DNA of 64,000 nucleotides from Owenweeksia sp048267305. GTDB taxonomy: Bacteria > Bacteroidota > Bacteroidia > Flavobacteriales > Schleiferiaceae. A program made the position numbers and the translations under genes. The stretch is taken from assembly GCA_048267305.1 (NCBI GenBank), contig JBLWXT010000012.1, positions 62,001 to 126,000 on the forward strand, in the 5' to 3' direction. Under the pieces are notes generated by a model. That model searched no databases and was not told the DNA's origin. It worked only from the letters and a program-made list of their open reading frames with translations. Below, piece after piece: positions 1 through 8,079 of the stretch (the first letter of the stretch is position 1; the number at the start of each line of letters is the position of its first letter).

Positions 1-92
1 ACTATGGTAAAAGGATAGTCAGGCTCAGGATCTTCTTTTCCACAAGAAATGAGCAGGCCTATAAACAGGCTAAACAGGAGCGCTTTTTTCAT
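1..92 (-). CDS. Lipoprotein, N-terminal fragment (cut by window edge)
   Basis: The frame starts with ATG at 92 and runs off the left edge, so only about 30 residues are visible. They form a lipoprotein signal peptide: MKK, a hydrophobic core, and the lipobox LISC with the acceptor Cys at residue 17. The next residues are GKEDPEPD. A Lys followed by acidic residues just after the Cys resembles the export signal that sends Bacteroidota lipoproteins to the cell surface, so surface exposure is an inference. The start lies 2 nt beyond the stop of the 95-469 lipoprotein gene, so the two are probably co-transcribed. Function cannot be told from this fragment. Confidence 0.75.
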   Translation of the reverse strand, partial: MKKALLFSLFIGLLISCGKEDPEPDYPFTI

Positions 93-94
93 GA

Positions 95-469
95 TTAATT
101 TGTTGAGCAACCGTTATCATCGCTGCCATGAGGCTTAAGGTCGATGTACACAGTATTAGTACCCTCGTTTACTTCGGCAAAAGAGCAGCCCTTAAAGGAG
201 CCTTTATTTGCAATAACCTCTACTACAACTCTGTTGGGAAAGTTATAATGAGTTTCGCCTCTCTCATCCGTTGCGTCATAATAATCAACGTAAGTAGGAG
301 TAACAGGGGCGAAAACCCTCACGGACGCATTTTGTACCCTTACAGTATCGTTAGCTGTTACTACGATTGTAAGCTTGTATTTTGAGTTGTCTTTTTCGCA
401 AGAAGGCATCAACAACACACCTGCACTAAGCAGTAAGGTAGCTGAAATCGCGGTAACGAGTCTTTTCAT
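95..469 (-). CDS. Small lipoprotein with a carboxypeptidase-regulatory-like beta-sandwich
   Basis: A 124-residue protein with a lipoprotein signal peptide (MKR start, long hydrophobic run, lipobox MPSC, Cys at residue 24) followed by EKDN, again Lys/acidic as in surface-exported Bacteroidota lipoproteins. The mature part (about 33-113) has beta-rich segments TVRVQNASVRVFAP and DERGETHYNFP. These resemble the modifier-plus-glycine turn of carboxypeptidase-regulatory-like Ig folds, often used for binding or as stalks. It is the first gene of an operon continuing into the lipoprotein at 92. No enzyme motif is visible. The fold assignment is by eye and tentative; the lipoprotein call is firm. Confidence 0.7.
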   Translation of the reverse strand: MKRLVTAISATLLLSAGVLLMPSCEKDNSKYKLTIVVTANDTVRVQNASVRVFAPVTPTYVDYYDATDERGETHYNFPNRVVVEVIANKGSFKGCSFAEVNEGTNTVYIDLKPHGSDDNGCSTN

Positions 470-503
470 GGGTTTGACTAATAATTCACATCTTTGCCAA
501 AAG

Positions 504-511
504 CAAATATA
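504..511 (-). promoter_or_regulatory. Possible -7 element for the lipoprotein operon
   Basis: On the minus strand these bases read TATATTTG, an exact match to the Bacteroidota -7 consensus TAnnTTTG, 34 nt upstream of the ATG at 469. A -33 TTTG at the usual spacing is not evident, so this is a weak call. Confidence 0.3.
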
Positions 512-546
512 GTAATTAACGAATACGAAAGGATTTTCGCCTTTTT

Positions 547-1566
547 ATGGAATCTAAAATTAAGGAATACCTAAGTGAAGTTGAAAGCTTCAATGAGTCT
601 GCACAAAATGAAATCGAAGCTTTTAGGATAAAGTACTTGGGCCGAAAGGGGAAGATACCTGCCCTCTTTGACGAATTTAAGACTCTGCCGGGAGATTTGA
701 AAAAACGACTTGGTAAGGAGTTAAATGATTTAAAGCAAAGGGCCTCTGCCAAGGTTGATGAGCTTAAGGAAAAAGGAAATGCTGTTGTTTCGGAAGTGGA
801 AAGGCCGGATTTGACTCGCCCTGTACATTTGGAACCCCTCGGGAGCAGGCACCCTGTAAACCTGGTTAAGAATGAGATTGTAAATATTTTTGAGAGAATA
901 GGTTTTAATGTAAGTGAAGGTCCGGAAATAGAAGACGACTGGCACAACTTTACTGCACTTAACTTCCCCGAAGAACACCCTGCAAGGGATATGCAGGATA
1001 CTTTTTTTGTGGCCAGAAACCCTGATTGGGCACTAAGGACACACACCAGTAGTGTTCAGGTGAGAACTATGGAAAACGAAAAGCCTCCCATCCGAACTAT
1101 CTCACCGGGAAGAGTTTTTAGAAATGAGGCCATTTCCTCTCGTTCTCACTGCATTTTTCATCAAATAGAAGGATTGTATATAGATAAGGACGTAAGCTTC
1201 GCAGATCTAAAGCAAACGCTGCTGTATTTTGCGCAGGAGTTTTTTGGAAAAGACACTAAAATTCGTTTGCGCCCATCGTATTTCCCTTTTACCGAGCCTA
1301 GTGCTGAGATGGATGTTTACTGGGGTCTAGAAAATGAGGTGGACTATAGAATGACCAAAGGAACGGGTTGGCTTGAAGTGTTGGGATGCGGTATGGTTGA
1401 CCCAAATGTTTTGGAAAACAACGGTATTGACTCTAAGATATACTCAGGTTATGCATTTGGAATGGGAGTGGAAAGAATAGCCATGCAACGCTTTCAGATT
1501 AGCGACATCAGGCTTCTCTTTGAAAACGATCAGCGCTTTTTAGAGCAGTTTCGATCAGCGCTCTAG
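547..1566 (+). CDS. pheS: Phenylalanine--tRNA ligase alpha subunit
   Basis: At 339 residues this is the normal length for bacterial PheS, the catalytic subunit of the (alpha-beta)2 enzyme that charges tRNA-Phe in the cytoplasm. Residues 1 to about 95 are the charged, helical tRNA-binding coiled coil. The class II core follows: motif 2 is FRNEAISSRSHCIFHQIEG near 195-213, the substrate-pocket segment is FTEPSAEMDVYW, and motif 3 is GMGVERIAM near 305-313. The gene is divergent from the lipoprotein operon. Its stop abuts, without overlap, the stop of the convergent phhB gene. The beta-subunit gene pheT is not in the window, so the subunits are not in one operon here. Confidence 0.97.
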   Translation: MESKIKEYLSEVESFNESAQNEIEAFRIKYLGRKGKIPALFDEFKTLPGDLKKRLGKELNDLKQRASAKVDELKEKGNAVVSEVERPDLTRPVHLEPLGSRHPVNLVKNEIVNIFERIGFNVSEGPEIEDDWHNFTALNFPEEHPARDMQDTFFVARNPDWALRTHTSSVQVRTMENEKPPIRTISPGRVFRNEAISSRSHCIFHQIEGLYIDKDVSFADLKQTLLYFAQEFFGKDTKIRLRPSYFPFTEPSAEMDVYWGLENEVDYRMTKGTGWLEVLGCGMVDPNVLENNGIDSKIYSGYAFGMGVERIAMQRFQISDIRLLFENDQRFLEQFRSAL

Positions 1567-1791
1567 CTAAGTTAGTTTATCAATAATAACGGCTAAGTCT
1601 CTGTCTTTTTGAGTAATAGTATCACCGGCATCGTGTGTGCTGAGAGATAAGCTTACCTTGTTATAAAGGTTGTGAATTTCAGGGTGATGATTGGCCTTTT
1701 CAGCCACCAAGGCAACCTTGGTGAGAAATGAAAAGGCCTGGATGAAGGTGTCAAATTCGAAATCCCTTTTCAGTTTATTATCTTCCTCCAT
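1567..1791 (-). CDS. phhB: 4a-hydroxytetrahydrobiopterin dehydratase (pterin carbinolamine dehydratase)
   Basis: A 74-residue protein with the family signature EKANHHPEIHNLYNKVSLSL followed by STHDAGDTITQKD. The HHP motif supplies the active-site histidines that dehydrate 4a-hydroxytetrahydropterin during pterin recycling, for example with aromatic amino acid hydroxylases. It lacks the first 20 or so residues of longer homologues; short versions seem usual in this phylum. The codon just before the ATG is TGG, the Trp found at this point in the family, so translation might begin slightly upstream, but the only codons between it and the pyk stop are ATC AGG GGG TGG. It lies 12 nt behind pyk in the same frame and is probably co-transcribed with it. 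Confidence 0.88.
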   Translation of the reverse strand: MEEDNKLKRDFEFDTFIQAFSFLTKVALVAEKANHHPEIHNLYNKVSLSLSTHDAGDTITQKDRDLAVIIDKLT

Positions 1792-1803
1792 CCACCCCCT
1801 GAT

Positions 1804-3228
1804 CTATTCGATTTCGCTAATTTTCAGCATGTTGGTCATTCCACTTTCTTCAATTGGTATGCTGGCAATCTTCACTATTAAGTCTCCCTCGGTAACAAGG
1901 CCTTTGTCCTTCACAATTTGTTTAATCTCAGCAAAGGTTTTGTCGGTACTCTCCATGTTGTCATAAAAATAACCTCTCACACCCCAAATAAGGCTCACCG
2001 TATTTAGTATAGACCTGTTGGCGGTAAATACTATGATATTGGTTTTAGGACGGTGTGAGGAGATCTTAAAACCGGTATAGCCGCTAAAGGTCATGGTGAG
2101 GATGGCGGCAGCTCCAATTTGATCTGCAATTTTACTGGCGTTATAGCAGATGGAATCTGTTATGAAACGTTCATTTCGGAAGGTGGGAGGATTTTCTGTT
2201 TTGGTGGAAACCTTGCCACTTTCTTCTACATAGGCTATAATTTTTGACATTGCCTGGATTACGGCCACAGGGTGTTTCCCCACTGAGGTTTCTCCACTCA
2301 ACATCACGGCATCGGCACCGTCAAGTACACTGTTGGCCACATCATTTACTTCAGCACGGGTGGGCGCAATATTTTCAATCATGCTCTCCATCATTTGGGT
2401 GGCAATAACAACCGGGCGACCAACCTTATGACATTTTTCCACTATCATTTTTTGGATAAGCGGAACGCTCTGCATAGGCACTTCCACACCAAGATCGCCA
2501 CGGGCAACCATAATAGCTCCTGTTTCTTCTATGATACGGTCTATTTCAACCACGGCTTCGGGCTTCTCAATTTTTGAGATTACGCGGCATGGGGCATTGT
2601 TTTCGGCAATAATTCGCTTCAGTTCTATTACATCATCTGCGGAACGTACAAATGAAAGTCCGATCCACTCCATCTCATATTTGATAGCCACCTCTAAATC
2701 GGCAAGATCCTTCTCGGTTAAGCAAGGCAGTGAAATTTTTGTGTTGGGAAGATTTACTCCTTTTTTGGATTTCAGCGGGCCTCCGTGAATTACGGTAGCC
2801 TTAACTTCATCAATGCCATTTGTTTCGGCAATTTCCAGAAGAATTTTACCATCGTCAATTAAAATGCGTTCACCCACCTTTACATCGGCCGCAAACCTGG
2901 AGTAGGTCATAAACACCTTTTTTGAGGTGCCCATTTCATCCTTGTTGGAAAATATCAATGTGTCTCCATCCTTGAGTACGGCTCCCGGCTCAACGTTTCC
3001 CACGCGTAATTTCGGGCCCTGTAAATCTCCGAGAAGAGCAATATTAAGTCCGTGCTCTGTATTGAGTTCACGTGTTTGAGTTATTAGTTGAATCGCATCC
3101 TCATGATTACTATGCGAAAAGTTTACCCGGAATACGTTAACACCAGCTTGTACCAGCTTTAGCATCATTTCTTTGCTTGATGTGGCAGGCCCTAATGTGG
3201 CTATGATTTTTGTTTTGTTTAATGGCAT
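1804..3228 (-). CDS. pyk: Pyruvate kinase
   Basis: A 474-residue pyruvate kinase, which converts phosphoenolpyruvate and ADP to pyruvate and ATP in the last step of glycolysis. Visible landmarks are KIIATLGPATSS and FRVNFSHSNHE at the N-terminus, the signature ISKIEKPEAV with the catalytic Lys, MVARGDLGVEVP with metal ligands, and DAVMLSGETSVGKHPV. The length matches single-copy bacterial enzymes without the extra C-terminal PEP-utiliser-like domain. It starts 1 nt after the stop of the IPExxxVDY gene, within a minus-strand run acpP-fabF-rnc-IPExxxVDY-pyk-phhB. Confidence 0.97.
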   Translation of the reverse strand: MPLNKTKIIATLGPATSSKEMMLKLVQAGVNVFRVNFSHSNHEDAIQLITQTRELNTEHGLNIALLGDLQGPKLRVGNVEPGAVLKDGDTLIFSNKDEMGTSKKVFMTYSRFAADVKVGERILIDDGKILLEIAETNGIDEVKATVIHGGPLKSKKGVNLPNTKISLPCLTEKDLADLEVAIKYEMEWIGLSFVRSADDVIELKRIIAENNAPCRVISKIEKPEAVVEIDRIIEETGAIMVARGDLGVEVPMQSVPLIQKMIVEKCHKVGRPVVIATQMMESMIENIAPTRAEVNDVANSVLDGADAVMLSGETSVGKHPVAVIQAMSKIIAYVEESGKVSTKTENPPTFRNERFITDSICYNASKIADQIGAAAILTMTFSGYTGFKISSHRPKTNIIVFTANRSILNTVSLIWGVRGYFYDNMESTDKTFAEIKQIVKDKGLVTEGDLIVKIASIPIEESGMTNMLKISEIE

Positions 3229-3229
3229 T

Positions 3230-3700
3230 CTAATATTCTAAAAGTAAATTATTTATGTTTTTTGACTTTGCAAGGTCGATTTTTTGGAAGGCCCTAACAT
3301 AAGAAAGCTTTTTTAACTCAATATTAAGGTTGGCCTCAATTTCACTCAGGCCTACTTCATCAAACCACAAAAAGTAGTCAAAAGTTTTAAGGTCATTAAC
3401 CAACGGAACTGATTTCCCTGAATGAAAAAGGTTGTCAGACGCGGGTTCAGCCGCAGTATTACCTCGGTTTGAAGTAAGGCTCCAAAACACCTTCATTATC
3501 GGGTGTTCAAATGTGAATTCACTAAAGTAATAAACAGAACCTTTCCATTTCAACTCCCGATCCTGTTTGCTTCTCAGAAGTTTTAGATTTAGATCGGTGT
3601 TTAAGAGAAAGCTTAGGCGATGATCAGGGAGTTCGCTAACGATACCGAATACCGTGGCGTCTTTTAAATAAAAGTCATCATCCAGCCGAATCTTGACCAT
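3230..3700 (-). CDS. IPExxxVDY family protein
   Basis: A 156-residue soluble protein of unknown function. Position between rnc and pyk is where flavobacterial genomes carry the IPExxxVDY family, and the hallmark FDYFLWFDE is present near 106-114. The eponymous motif is altered: the segment reads VPLVNDLKTFDY, so the Ile-Pro-Glu part is not conserved. The 5' end overlaps rnc by 23 nt, indicating translational coupling. The conserved neighbourhood of RNase III, fatty-acid synthesis and glycolysis genes does not define its role. Family assignment rests mainly on synteny, length and the DYFLW core. Confidence 0.75.
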   Translation of the reverse strand: MVKIRLDDDFYLKDATVFGIVSELPDHRLSFLLNTDLNLKLLRSKQDRELKWKGSVYYFSEFTFEHPIMKVFWSLTSNRGNTAAEPASDNLFHSGKSVPLVNDLKTFDYFLWFDEVGLSEIEANLNIELKKLSYVRAFQKIDLAKSKNINNLLLEY

Positions 3701-4430
3701 TTAGTTGATCTCTTACAATTTGTTTATAGGCTATTCGTGAGGCTTCTTCTTCAGCCTTCTTTTTACTGCTGCCCTTACCAGTACTTACCGCTTCGTTATC
3801 CACCAGCAAGGTGATTTCGTACCTGCGCAAATGACTTTCGCCCCAACAGCCGGTGATTTCGAAGCTGATATTCTTTTTGCTTTTTTGGCCCCATTCCAGC
3901 AATGCTCCCTTGTGGCTTGCTATTTTCGACTCCATGGCGTCAAGGTCCATTAAGGAAAGAATCATTCTTTCTACAATAAAACGTTTTGTTTCATCATATC
4001 CCTGATCCAGGTACAGTGCACCGAGAAGGGCCTCCAAGGCATCACCGTATATGGATTTGGCGTGAGCCGTACGCGCTGTACGTTTCACAACCAGCTTGTG
4101 CAAATTTAGTTGTAAGCCCAATTGGTTGAGATGTTTTCGGCTTACTATTTTACTGCGCATACTGGTTAAAAAGCCCTCTCCCCGGTTTGGATAGCACTCG
4201 TAAAGAAAATCGGCCACAACAGCACCAAGTATGGCATCTCCCAAATACTCGAGCCGCTGGTTGTTTAGCCTTGTTCCCGTGCTTTCATGTGATGCAGAGC
4301 TATGCCTCAGGGCCAGTTTATAATACCCTTCATTTTTTGGAGTAATGCCCGTGAGCTCTTTAATCTCCAAAAAAAAGTTCCCATCTTTAGTAAAATGGGA
4401 ACTTAATTTTTTTAGCCAACGTAACATCAA
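3678..4430 (-). CDS. rnc: Ribonuclease III
   Basis: A 250-residue double-strand-specific endoribonuclease that processes rRNA precursors and structured mRNAs. The catalytic domain has the signature NQRLEYLGDAILGAVVAD (about 59-76) carrying the metal-binding Glu and Asp, and DALEALLGALYLDQGY (about 130-145) with the second acidic pair. A C-terminal double-stranded RNA-binding domain runs from about 168 and ends with the basic GKGSSKKKAEEEASRIAYKQ. Its start immediately follows the fabF stop with no gap, and its 3' end overlaps the next gene, so the whole run is tightly coupled. Confidence 0.96.
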   Translation of the reverse strand: MMLRWLKKLSSHFTKDGNFFLEIKELTGITPKNEGYYKLALRHSSASHESTGTRLNNQRLEYLGDAILGAVVADFLYECYPNRGEGFLTSMRSKIVSRKHLNQLGLQLNLHKLVVKRTARTAHAKSIYGDALEALLGALYLDQGYDETKRFIVERMILSLMDLDAMESKIASHKGALLEWGQKSKKNISFEITGCWGESHLRRYEITLLVDNEAVSTGKGSSKKKAEEEASRIAYKQIVRDQLNGQDSAG

Positions 4431-5684
4431 CTATACAAGCTTCCGCACTACAATGGATGCATTATGACCGCCAAATCCAAAAGTGTTGCTAATAGCAACG
4501 TTTACTTCTCTTTCTTGAGGTTTCCCAAAAGTGAGGTTCAGTTTTGAATCAATTGCCGGATCATCTGTAAAGTGATTGATAGTAGGAGGAACAATATTTT
4601 CCCTAACTGCCATTACGCATGCAAGTGTTTCCAGGGCTCCGGCTGCGCCAAGCAGGTGCCCGGTCATAGACTTAGTGGAGCTAATGTTAAGATCATAGGC
4701 ATCATCACCAAATATGGCTTTGATGGCCTTTAATTCTGCAACATCACCCAGAGGTGTGGAAGTACCGTGCACGTTGATGTAATCAACGGCAGAAGAGTCA
4801 ATTTGAGCATCCTTCAAGGCGCTTTCCATTACAGCTTTTGCACCAAGTCCTTCGGGGTGGGGTGCCGTAATGTGATGAGCGTCAGCCGACATCCCACCTC
4901 CAATTACTTCAGCATAAATGGTGGCACCTCTCTTTTTTGCATGTTCATACTCTTCAAGTATCAAACAGGCAGCTCCTTCACCAAGCACAAAGCCATCCCT
5001 ATCCTTGTCAAAAGGTCGGCTGGCGGTTTGTGGGCTGTCGTTTCTGGTACTTAAGGCATGCATTGCATTAAAGCCTCCAATTCCAGATTTGCTAATAGCC
5101 GCTTCACTTCCACCCGATACACACGCGTCCATCATACCCAATCGGATATAATTGTAGGCATCAATAAGCGAGTTTGTTGAAGAAGCACAAGCAGACACAG
5201 TAGTGAAGTTTGGACCACGGAGGTTATATTTCATAGAAATTTGTCCTCCAGCGATATCCGCAATCATTTTAGGAATAAAAAAAGGATTGAAGCGTGGTGT
5301 GCCGTCACCGGAAGCGAAATTCAGGGTTTCTTCCTGAAAAGTTGAAATGCCTCCAATTCCAGAACCCCAGATTACTCCAGCCCTGTCAGGATTAAAAGAA
5401 CTTGACTCGACCAACCCACTATCAGCCATGGCTTCATCGGCTACGACTAAGGCAAATTGAGAGTAACGATCCAGTTTCCTGGCTTCCTTTCTGTCAAAGT
5501 GCGCGGTGGGATCAAAATCTTTTACCTCGCAGGCAAATTGGGTTTTAAACTTGGAGGGATCAAAAAGAGTAATGGGCGCAGCCCCACTCTTCCCCGCCTT
5601 TAGGGCATCACAAGTATCCTTGTAAGTGTTCCCTATGGGGGTAAGTGCTCCAACTCCAGTTATTACAACCCGCTTTAACTCCAT
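4431..5684 (-). CDS. fabF: 3-oxoacyl-[acyl-carrier-protein] synthase II
   Basis: A 417-residue condensing enzyme of type II fatty-acid synthesis that extends acyl-ACP with malonyl-ACP. The Cys-His-His triad is visible: nucleophile in TVSACASSTNSL, then NVHGTSTPLGD and KSMTGHLLGAAG. The C-terminal glycine-rich NTFGFGGHNAS is also typical. The gene lies 15 nt downstream of acpP, whose product is its substrate carrier, and directly upstream of rnc, an order common in bacteria. Length and motifs are normal. Confidence 0.97.
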   Translation of the reverse strand: MELKRVVITGVGALTPIGNTYKDTCDALKAGKSGAAPITLFDPSKFKTQFACEVKDFDPTAHFDRKEARKLDRYSQFALVVADEAMADSGLVESSSFNPDRAGVIWGSGIGGISTFQEETLNFASGDGTPRFNPFFIPKMIADIAGGQISMKYNLRGPNFTTVSACASSTNSLIDAYNYIRLGMMDACVSGGSEAAISKSGIGGFNAMHALSTRNDSPQTASRPFDKDRDGFVLGEGAACLILEEYEHAKKRGATIYAEVIGGGMSADAHHITAPHPEGLGAKAVMESALKDAQIDSSAVDYINVHGTSTPLGDVAELKAIKAIFGDDAYDLNISSTKSMTGHLLGAAGALETLACVMAVRENIVPPTINHFTDDPAIDSKLNLTFGKPQEREVNVAISNTFGFGGHNASIVVRKLV

Positions 5685-5699
5685 GGTTTTTTGCTAGAA

Positions 5700-5936
5700 T
5701 TACTTCTTTGCTTCCTCGATGTATGATACTGCCTGCCCTACTGTAGCAATGTTTTCTGCCTGATCGTCTGGAATTTGAATGTCAAATTCTTTTTCGAATT
5801 CCATGATTAATTCCACAGTGTCGAGTGAATCGGCACCTAAGTCGTTTGTGAAGCTTGCCTCGTTGGTTACTTCATTTTCATCTACACCCAGCTTATCTAC
5901 AATGATTGCTTTTACTTTTGAAGCGATTTCTGACAT
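5700..5936 (-). CDS. acpP: Acyl carrier protein
   Basis: A 78-residue acidic protein with the phosphopantetheine attachment motif DLGADSLDTVEL; the Ser after GAD receives 4'-phosphopantetheine. It carries growing acyl chains in the cytoplasm. It is the first gene of the minus-strand operon acpP-fabF-rnc-IPExxxVDY-pyk-phhB. The divergent purN starts 130 nt away, and that spacer holds T-rich TTTG-containing sequence suited to promoters on both strands, although no perfect TAnnTTTG was found for acpP. Confidence 0.97.
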   Translation of the reverse strand: MSEIASKVKAIIVDKLGVDENEVTNEASFTNDLGADSLDTVELIMEFEKEFDIQIPDDQAENIATVGQAVSYIEEAKK

Positions 5937-6065
5937 GGTCGATTTGTTTTGTAATTATTAGTGTGCAAAGAAAGTAAATTTATCAAAAAACAAACAATAG
6001 CTTACTTTAGCCGCCATAGATTAGTAGCTTAGTATCTAAGCTTTAGAGAACAAGAAAAAAAATTC

Positions 6066-6635
6066 ATGAAAAAGATTGCTGTGTTTGCCTCCGGCAATGG
6101 CACTAATACAGAAAACATAGTCAACTATTTTGAGGATAGTGACCTTGCCAGAGTGTCAATTGTTTTTTGCAACCGTAAAAATGCGGGGGTAATAGACCGC
6201 GCAAAACTCTTAGGTGTAAGGTGTATAGTTTTCTCTCCGTCAGATCAGGGATACGAAACCGTCCTAAGTAAACTGCAAAGTTTAAAAATCGACATTATTG
6301 TCCTGGCTGGCTTTACCTCCAAGATTCCATCGTCTATTCTTGATTCCTATCCCCAAAGGGTGGTGAATATACATCCGGCATTGCTTCCAGACTATGGTGG
6401 CGAGGGAATGTATGGAATGAATGTACACAGGGCTGTGGTGGAAAATGAAGAAGAGGAAACCGGAATCACCATTCATTATGTAAATGATGAATATGATGAA
6501 GGGGAAATTATTTTTCAGGAAACTGTTGAAGTGGATTATGAAGACACTCCCGAGGATGTTCAGTATAAAGTGCAACAGCTGGAGTATCATCATTACCCTG
6601 AGGTTATCGAATACCTGATAAAGGACCTGGATTGA
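6066..6635 (+). CDS. purN: Phosphoribosylglycinamide formyltransferase
   Basis: A 189-residue enzyme of purine synthesis that transfers the formyl group of 10-formyl-tetrahydrofolate to GAR. The N-terminal FASGNGTNTENI is the phosphate-binding loop. The catalytic NIHPALLPDYGG has the Asn and His, and the Asp follows in VNDEYDEGEII. It is divergent from acpP, the usual flavobacterial arrangement. Its TGA stop overlaps the start of rnhA by four bases (TTGA), so the two are translationally coupled. Confidence 0.96.
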   Translation: MKKIAVFASGNGTNTENIVNYFEDSDLARVSIVFCNRKNAGVIDRAKLLGVRCIVFSPSDQGYETVLSKLQSLKIDIIVLAGFTSKIPSSILDSYPQRVVNIHPALLPDYGGEGMYGMNVHRAVVENEEEETGITIHYVNDEYDEGEIIFQETVEVDYEDTPEDVQYKVQQLEYHHYPEVIEYLIKDLD

Positions 6636-7105
6636 TCGTAAACATTTATACAGATGGCGCGGCTAGTGGAAACCCTGGCCCGGGCGGGTATGGTGTGGTT
6701 ATGGAAACCAGAGGCCTGAGAAAGGAGTTTAGTGGTGGCTTTAGGCGCACCACTAATAACCGCATGGAACTACTCGCTACAATAGTAGGTTTGAAAGCCT
6801 TAAAGCGGGTGGGCCTGGAGGTTCATATCTACTCTGATAGTAAATATGTTGTGGACTCTGTAAATAAGGGCTGGGTGTTTAATTGGGTGAAGAAGGGCTT
6901 CAAAGACAAGAAAAACCCTGATTTGTGGAGGGAGTTTTTGGAAGTATATCAAATTCATAAACCCAGGCTGCATTGGATAAAAGGGCACAATAATCATCCA
7001 CAAAATGAAAGATGTGATGCCCTGGCCGTAGCTGCATATAAGGCCGGAGATCTGAAAGTGGATAAAGGCTTTGAAGATTCGGAAAAAAAATCCGGAATGT
7101 TTTAA
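6632..7105 (+). CDS. rnhA: Ribonuclease HI
   Basis: A 157-residue RNase H that degrades the RNA strand of RNA-DNA hybrids. The four catalytic carboxylates are visible: IYTDGAASGNPGPGGYG, NNRMELLATI, IYSDSKYVVDSV, and NERCDALAV preceded by the conserved GHNNH. Translation appears to start at a TTG that overlaps the purN stop (TTGA); no ATG lies near, and the residues right after the TTG (IVNIYTDGA) are the first family strand. The 3' end overlaps the stop of the convergent M23 gene by 4 nt. Confidence 0.94.
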   Translation: MIVNIYTDGAASGNPGPGGYGVVMETRGLRKEFSGGFRRTTNNRMELLATIVGLKALKRVGLEVHIYSDSKYVVDSVNKGWVFNWVKKGFKDKKNPDLWREFLEVYQIHKPRLHWIKGHNNHPQNERCDALAVAAYKAGDLKVDKGFEDSEKKSGMF

Positions 7106-7971
7106 AAGGAGATATAACTCTCAGGATCTACCGGGTTGGTGTCGTACCATAATTCAAAATGCAAGTGAGGGCCAGTGGTAAATTCACCGGAATTACCAAT
7201 AATAGCAATGGGTTCACCGGCTCGTACCACTTCTCCCTGTTCCTTCAGGAGTGATGAGTTGTGCTTATAGGCAGATATAAATTCTCCCTGATGCTGTATT
7301 ATCAGCACATTTCCGGTTTCAGAGGTCCATTCAGAAAAAATAACAATACCGTCCTGAACGGCCTTTATCACTTCATCCTTTTTGGCTACAATATCCACTC
7401 CCAGGTGATTTTCCCGGGGGTTAAATCCATTTATTACCAAGCCTTTTACCGGGTTGAAAAACGAAAGTCCTGCCCGGCTTAGCTCCGTTTCCACCGCAGG
7501 GTTAATGTTAAATTGCTCCTCTTCCTCCACCATGGCCCTAAGTGCAGAGTCTTCTTCAGAAAGGGGCCTTTTTAGCTCCACCTCCACCACGCTGTCGGTC
7601 ATGGAAGTATCCGAAAAATTAATCGGAGCCTTACCTTCAATAATGTTCTTAATATTCAGGAGGTATCTTTTGTTGTAGGCCAATTGCCTTTCCAGGGAGT
7701 CGGTTGTAATGGTAAGGTCCAGTGCCCGTCTTCGCAAATCGGTGCTGGAGTATCCCGGAATATATTCCCTAATCGGAGTAAGAGCGATAAGTAAAGTAGT
7801 GGATGTAATAAGAAATACAATAAGAAAGCCCACCAAAAAGAAAACATTAAGCCTGCTAAGCTTTAGCGAAAGCTTTTCTTCAAAGGTGTCGTCATTAAGA
7901 ATTACCAGGCGGTACTTGTTCCGCAGCTTTTGAACTATCTTTTTCTGATTGGGTGATTTTTCCTTTGCCAT
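7102..7971 (-). CDS. M23 family metallopeptidase, membrane anchored
   Basis: A cell-wall peptidase of the LytM type with one N-terminal transmembrane helix (about 36-60 counted from the chosen start). A periplasmic coiled linker follows, then a C-terminal M23 domain with both zinc motifs: ENHLGVD (HxxxD) and GPHLHFELW (HxH), so it should be active. I start it at ATG 7971 (MAKEKSPNQ, 289 residues). The longer frame from 8091 adds 40 residues that would overlap the promoter and start of the divergent sprE-like gene. In flavobacteria this gene neighbours sprE/porW. A role in opening peptidoglycan for envelope machinery is plausible but inferred. Confidence 0.88.
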   Translation of the reverse strand: MAKEKSPNQKKIVQKLRNKYRLVILNDDTFEEKLSLKLSRLNVFFLVGFLIVFLITSTTLLIALTPIREYIPGYSSTDLRRRALDLTITTDSLERQLAYNKRYLLNIKNIIEGKAPINFSDTSMTDSVVEVELKRPLSEEDSALRAMVEEEEQFNINPAVETELSRAGLSFFNPVKGLVINGFNPRENHLGVDIVAKKDEVIKAVQDGIVIFSEWTSETGNVLIIQHQGEFISAYKHNSSLLKEQGEVVRAGEPIAIIGNSGEFTTGPHLHFELWYDTNPVDPESYISF

Positions 7972-8026
7972 GAGGGGGCAAATATCGGAATCTGAAACAA
8001 TTGTTTCCTTGCGGGGAAAATTAAAA

Positions 8027-8034
8027 TATTTTTG
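8027..8034 (+). promoter_or_regulatory. -7 promoter element for the sprE-like operon
   Basis: TATTTTTG matches the Bacteroidota -7 consensus TAnnTTTG exactly. It lies 46 nt upstream of the CTG at 8080 proposed as the sprE start and inside the gap between the divergent genes. The -33 region is only loosely conserved (TTGTTTCC around 8001-8008). Confidence 0.4.
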
Positions 8035-8079
8035 CTGTTTTACAGTTACACCCATTGAATTCAATAAAAGGCGGATCCT

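Noticed and set aside
516..1046. 176-codon frame on the minus strand inside pheS
   Set aside because: It is antisense to a gene with full family motifs, has no start signal and a composition typical of a shadow frame.
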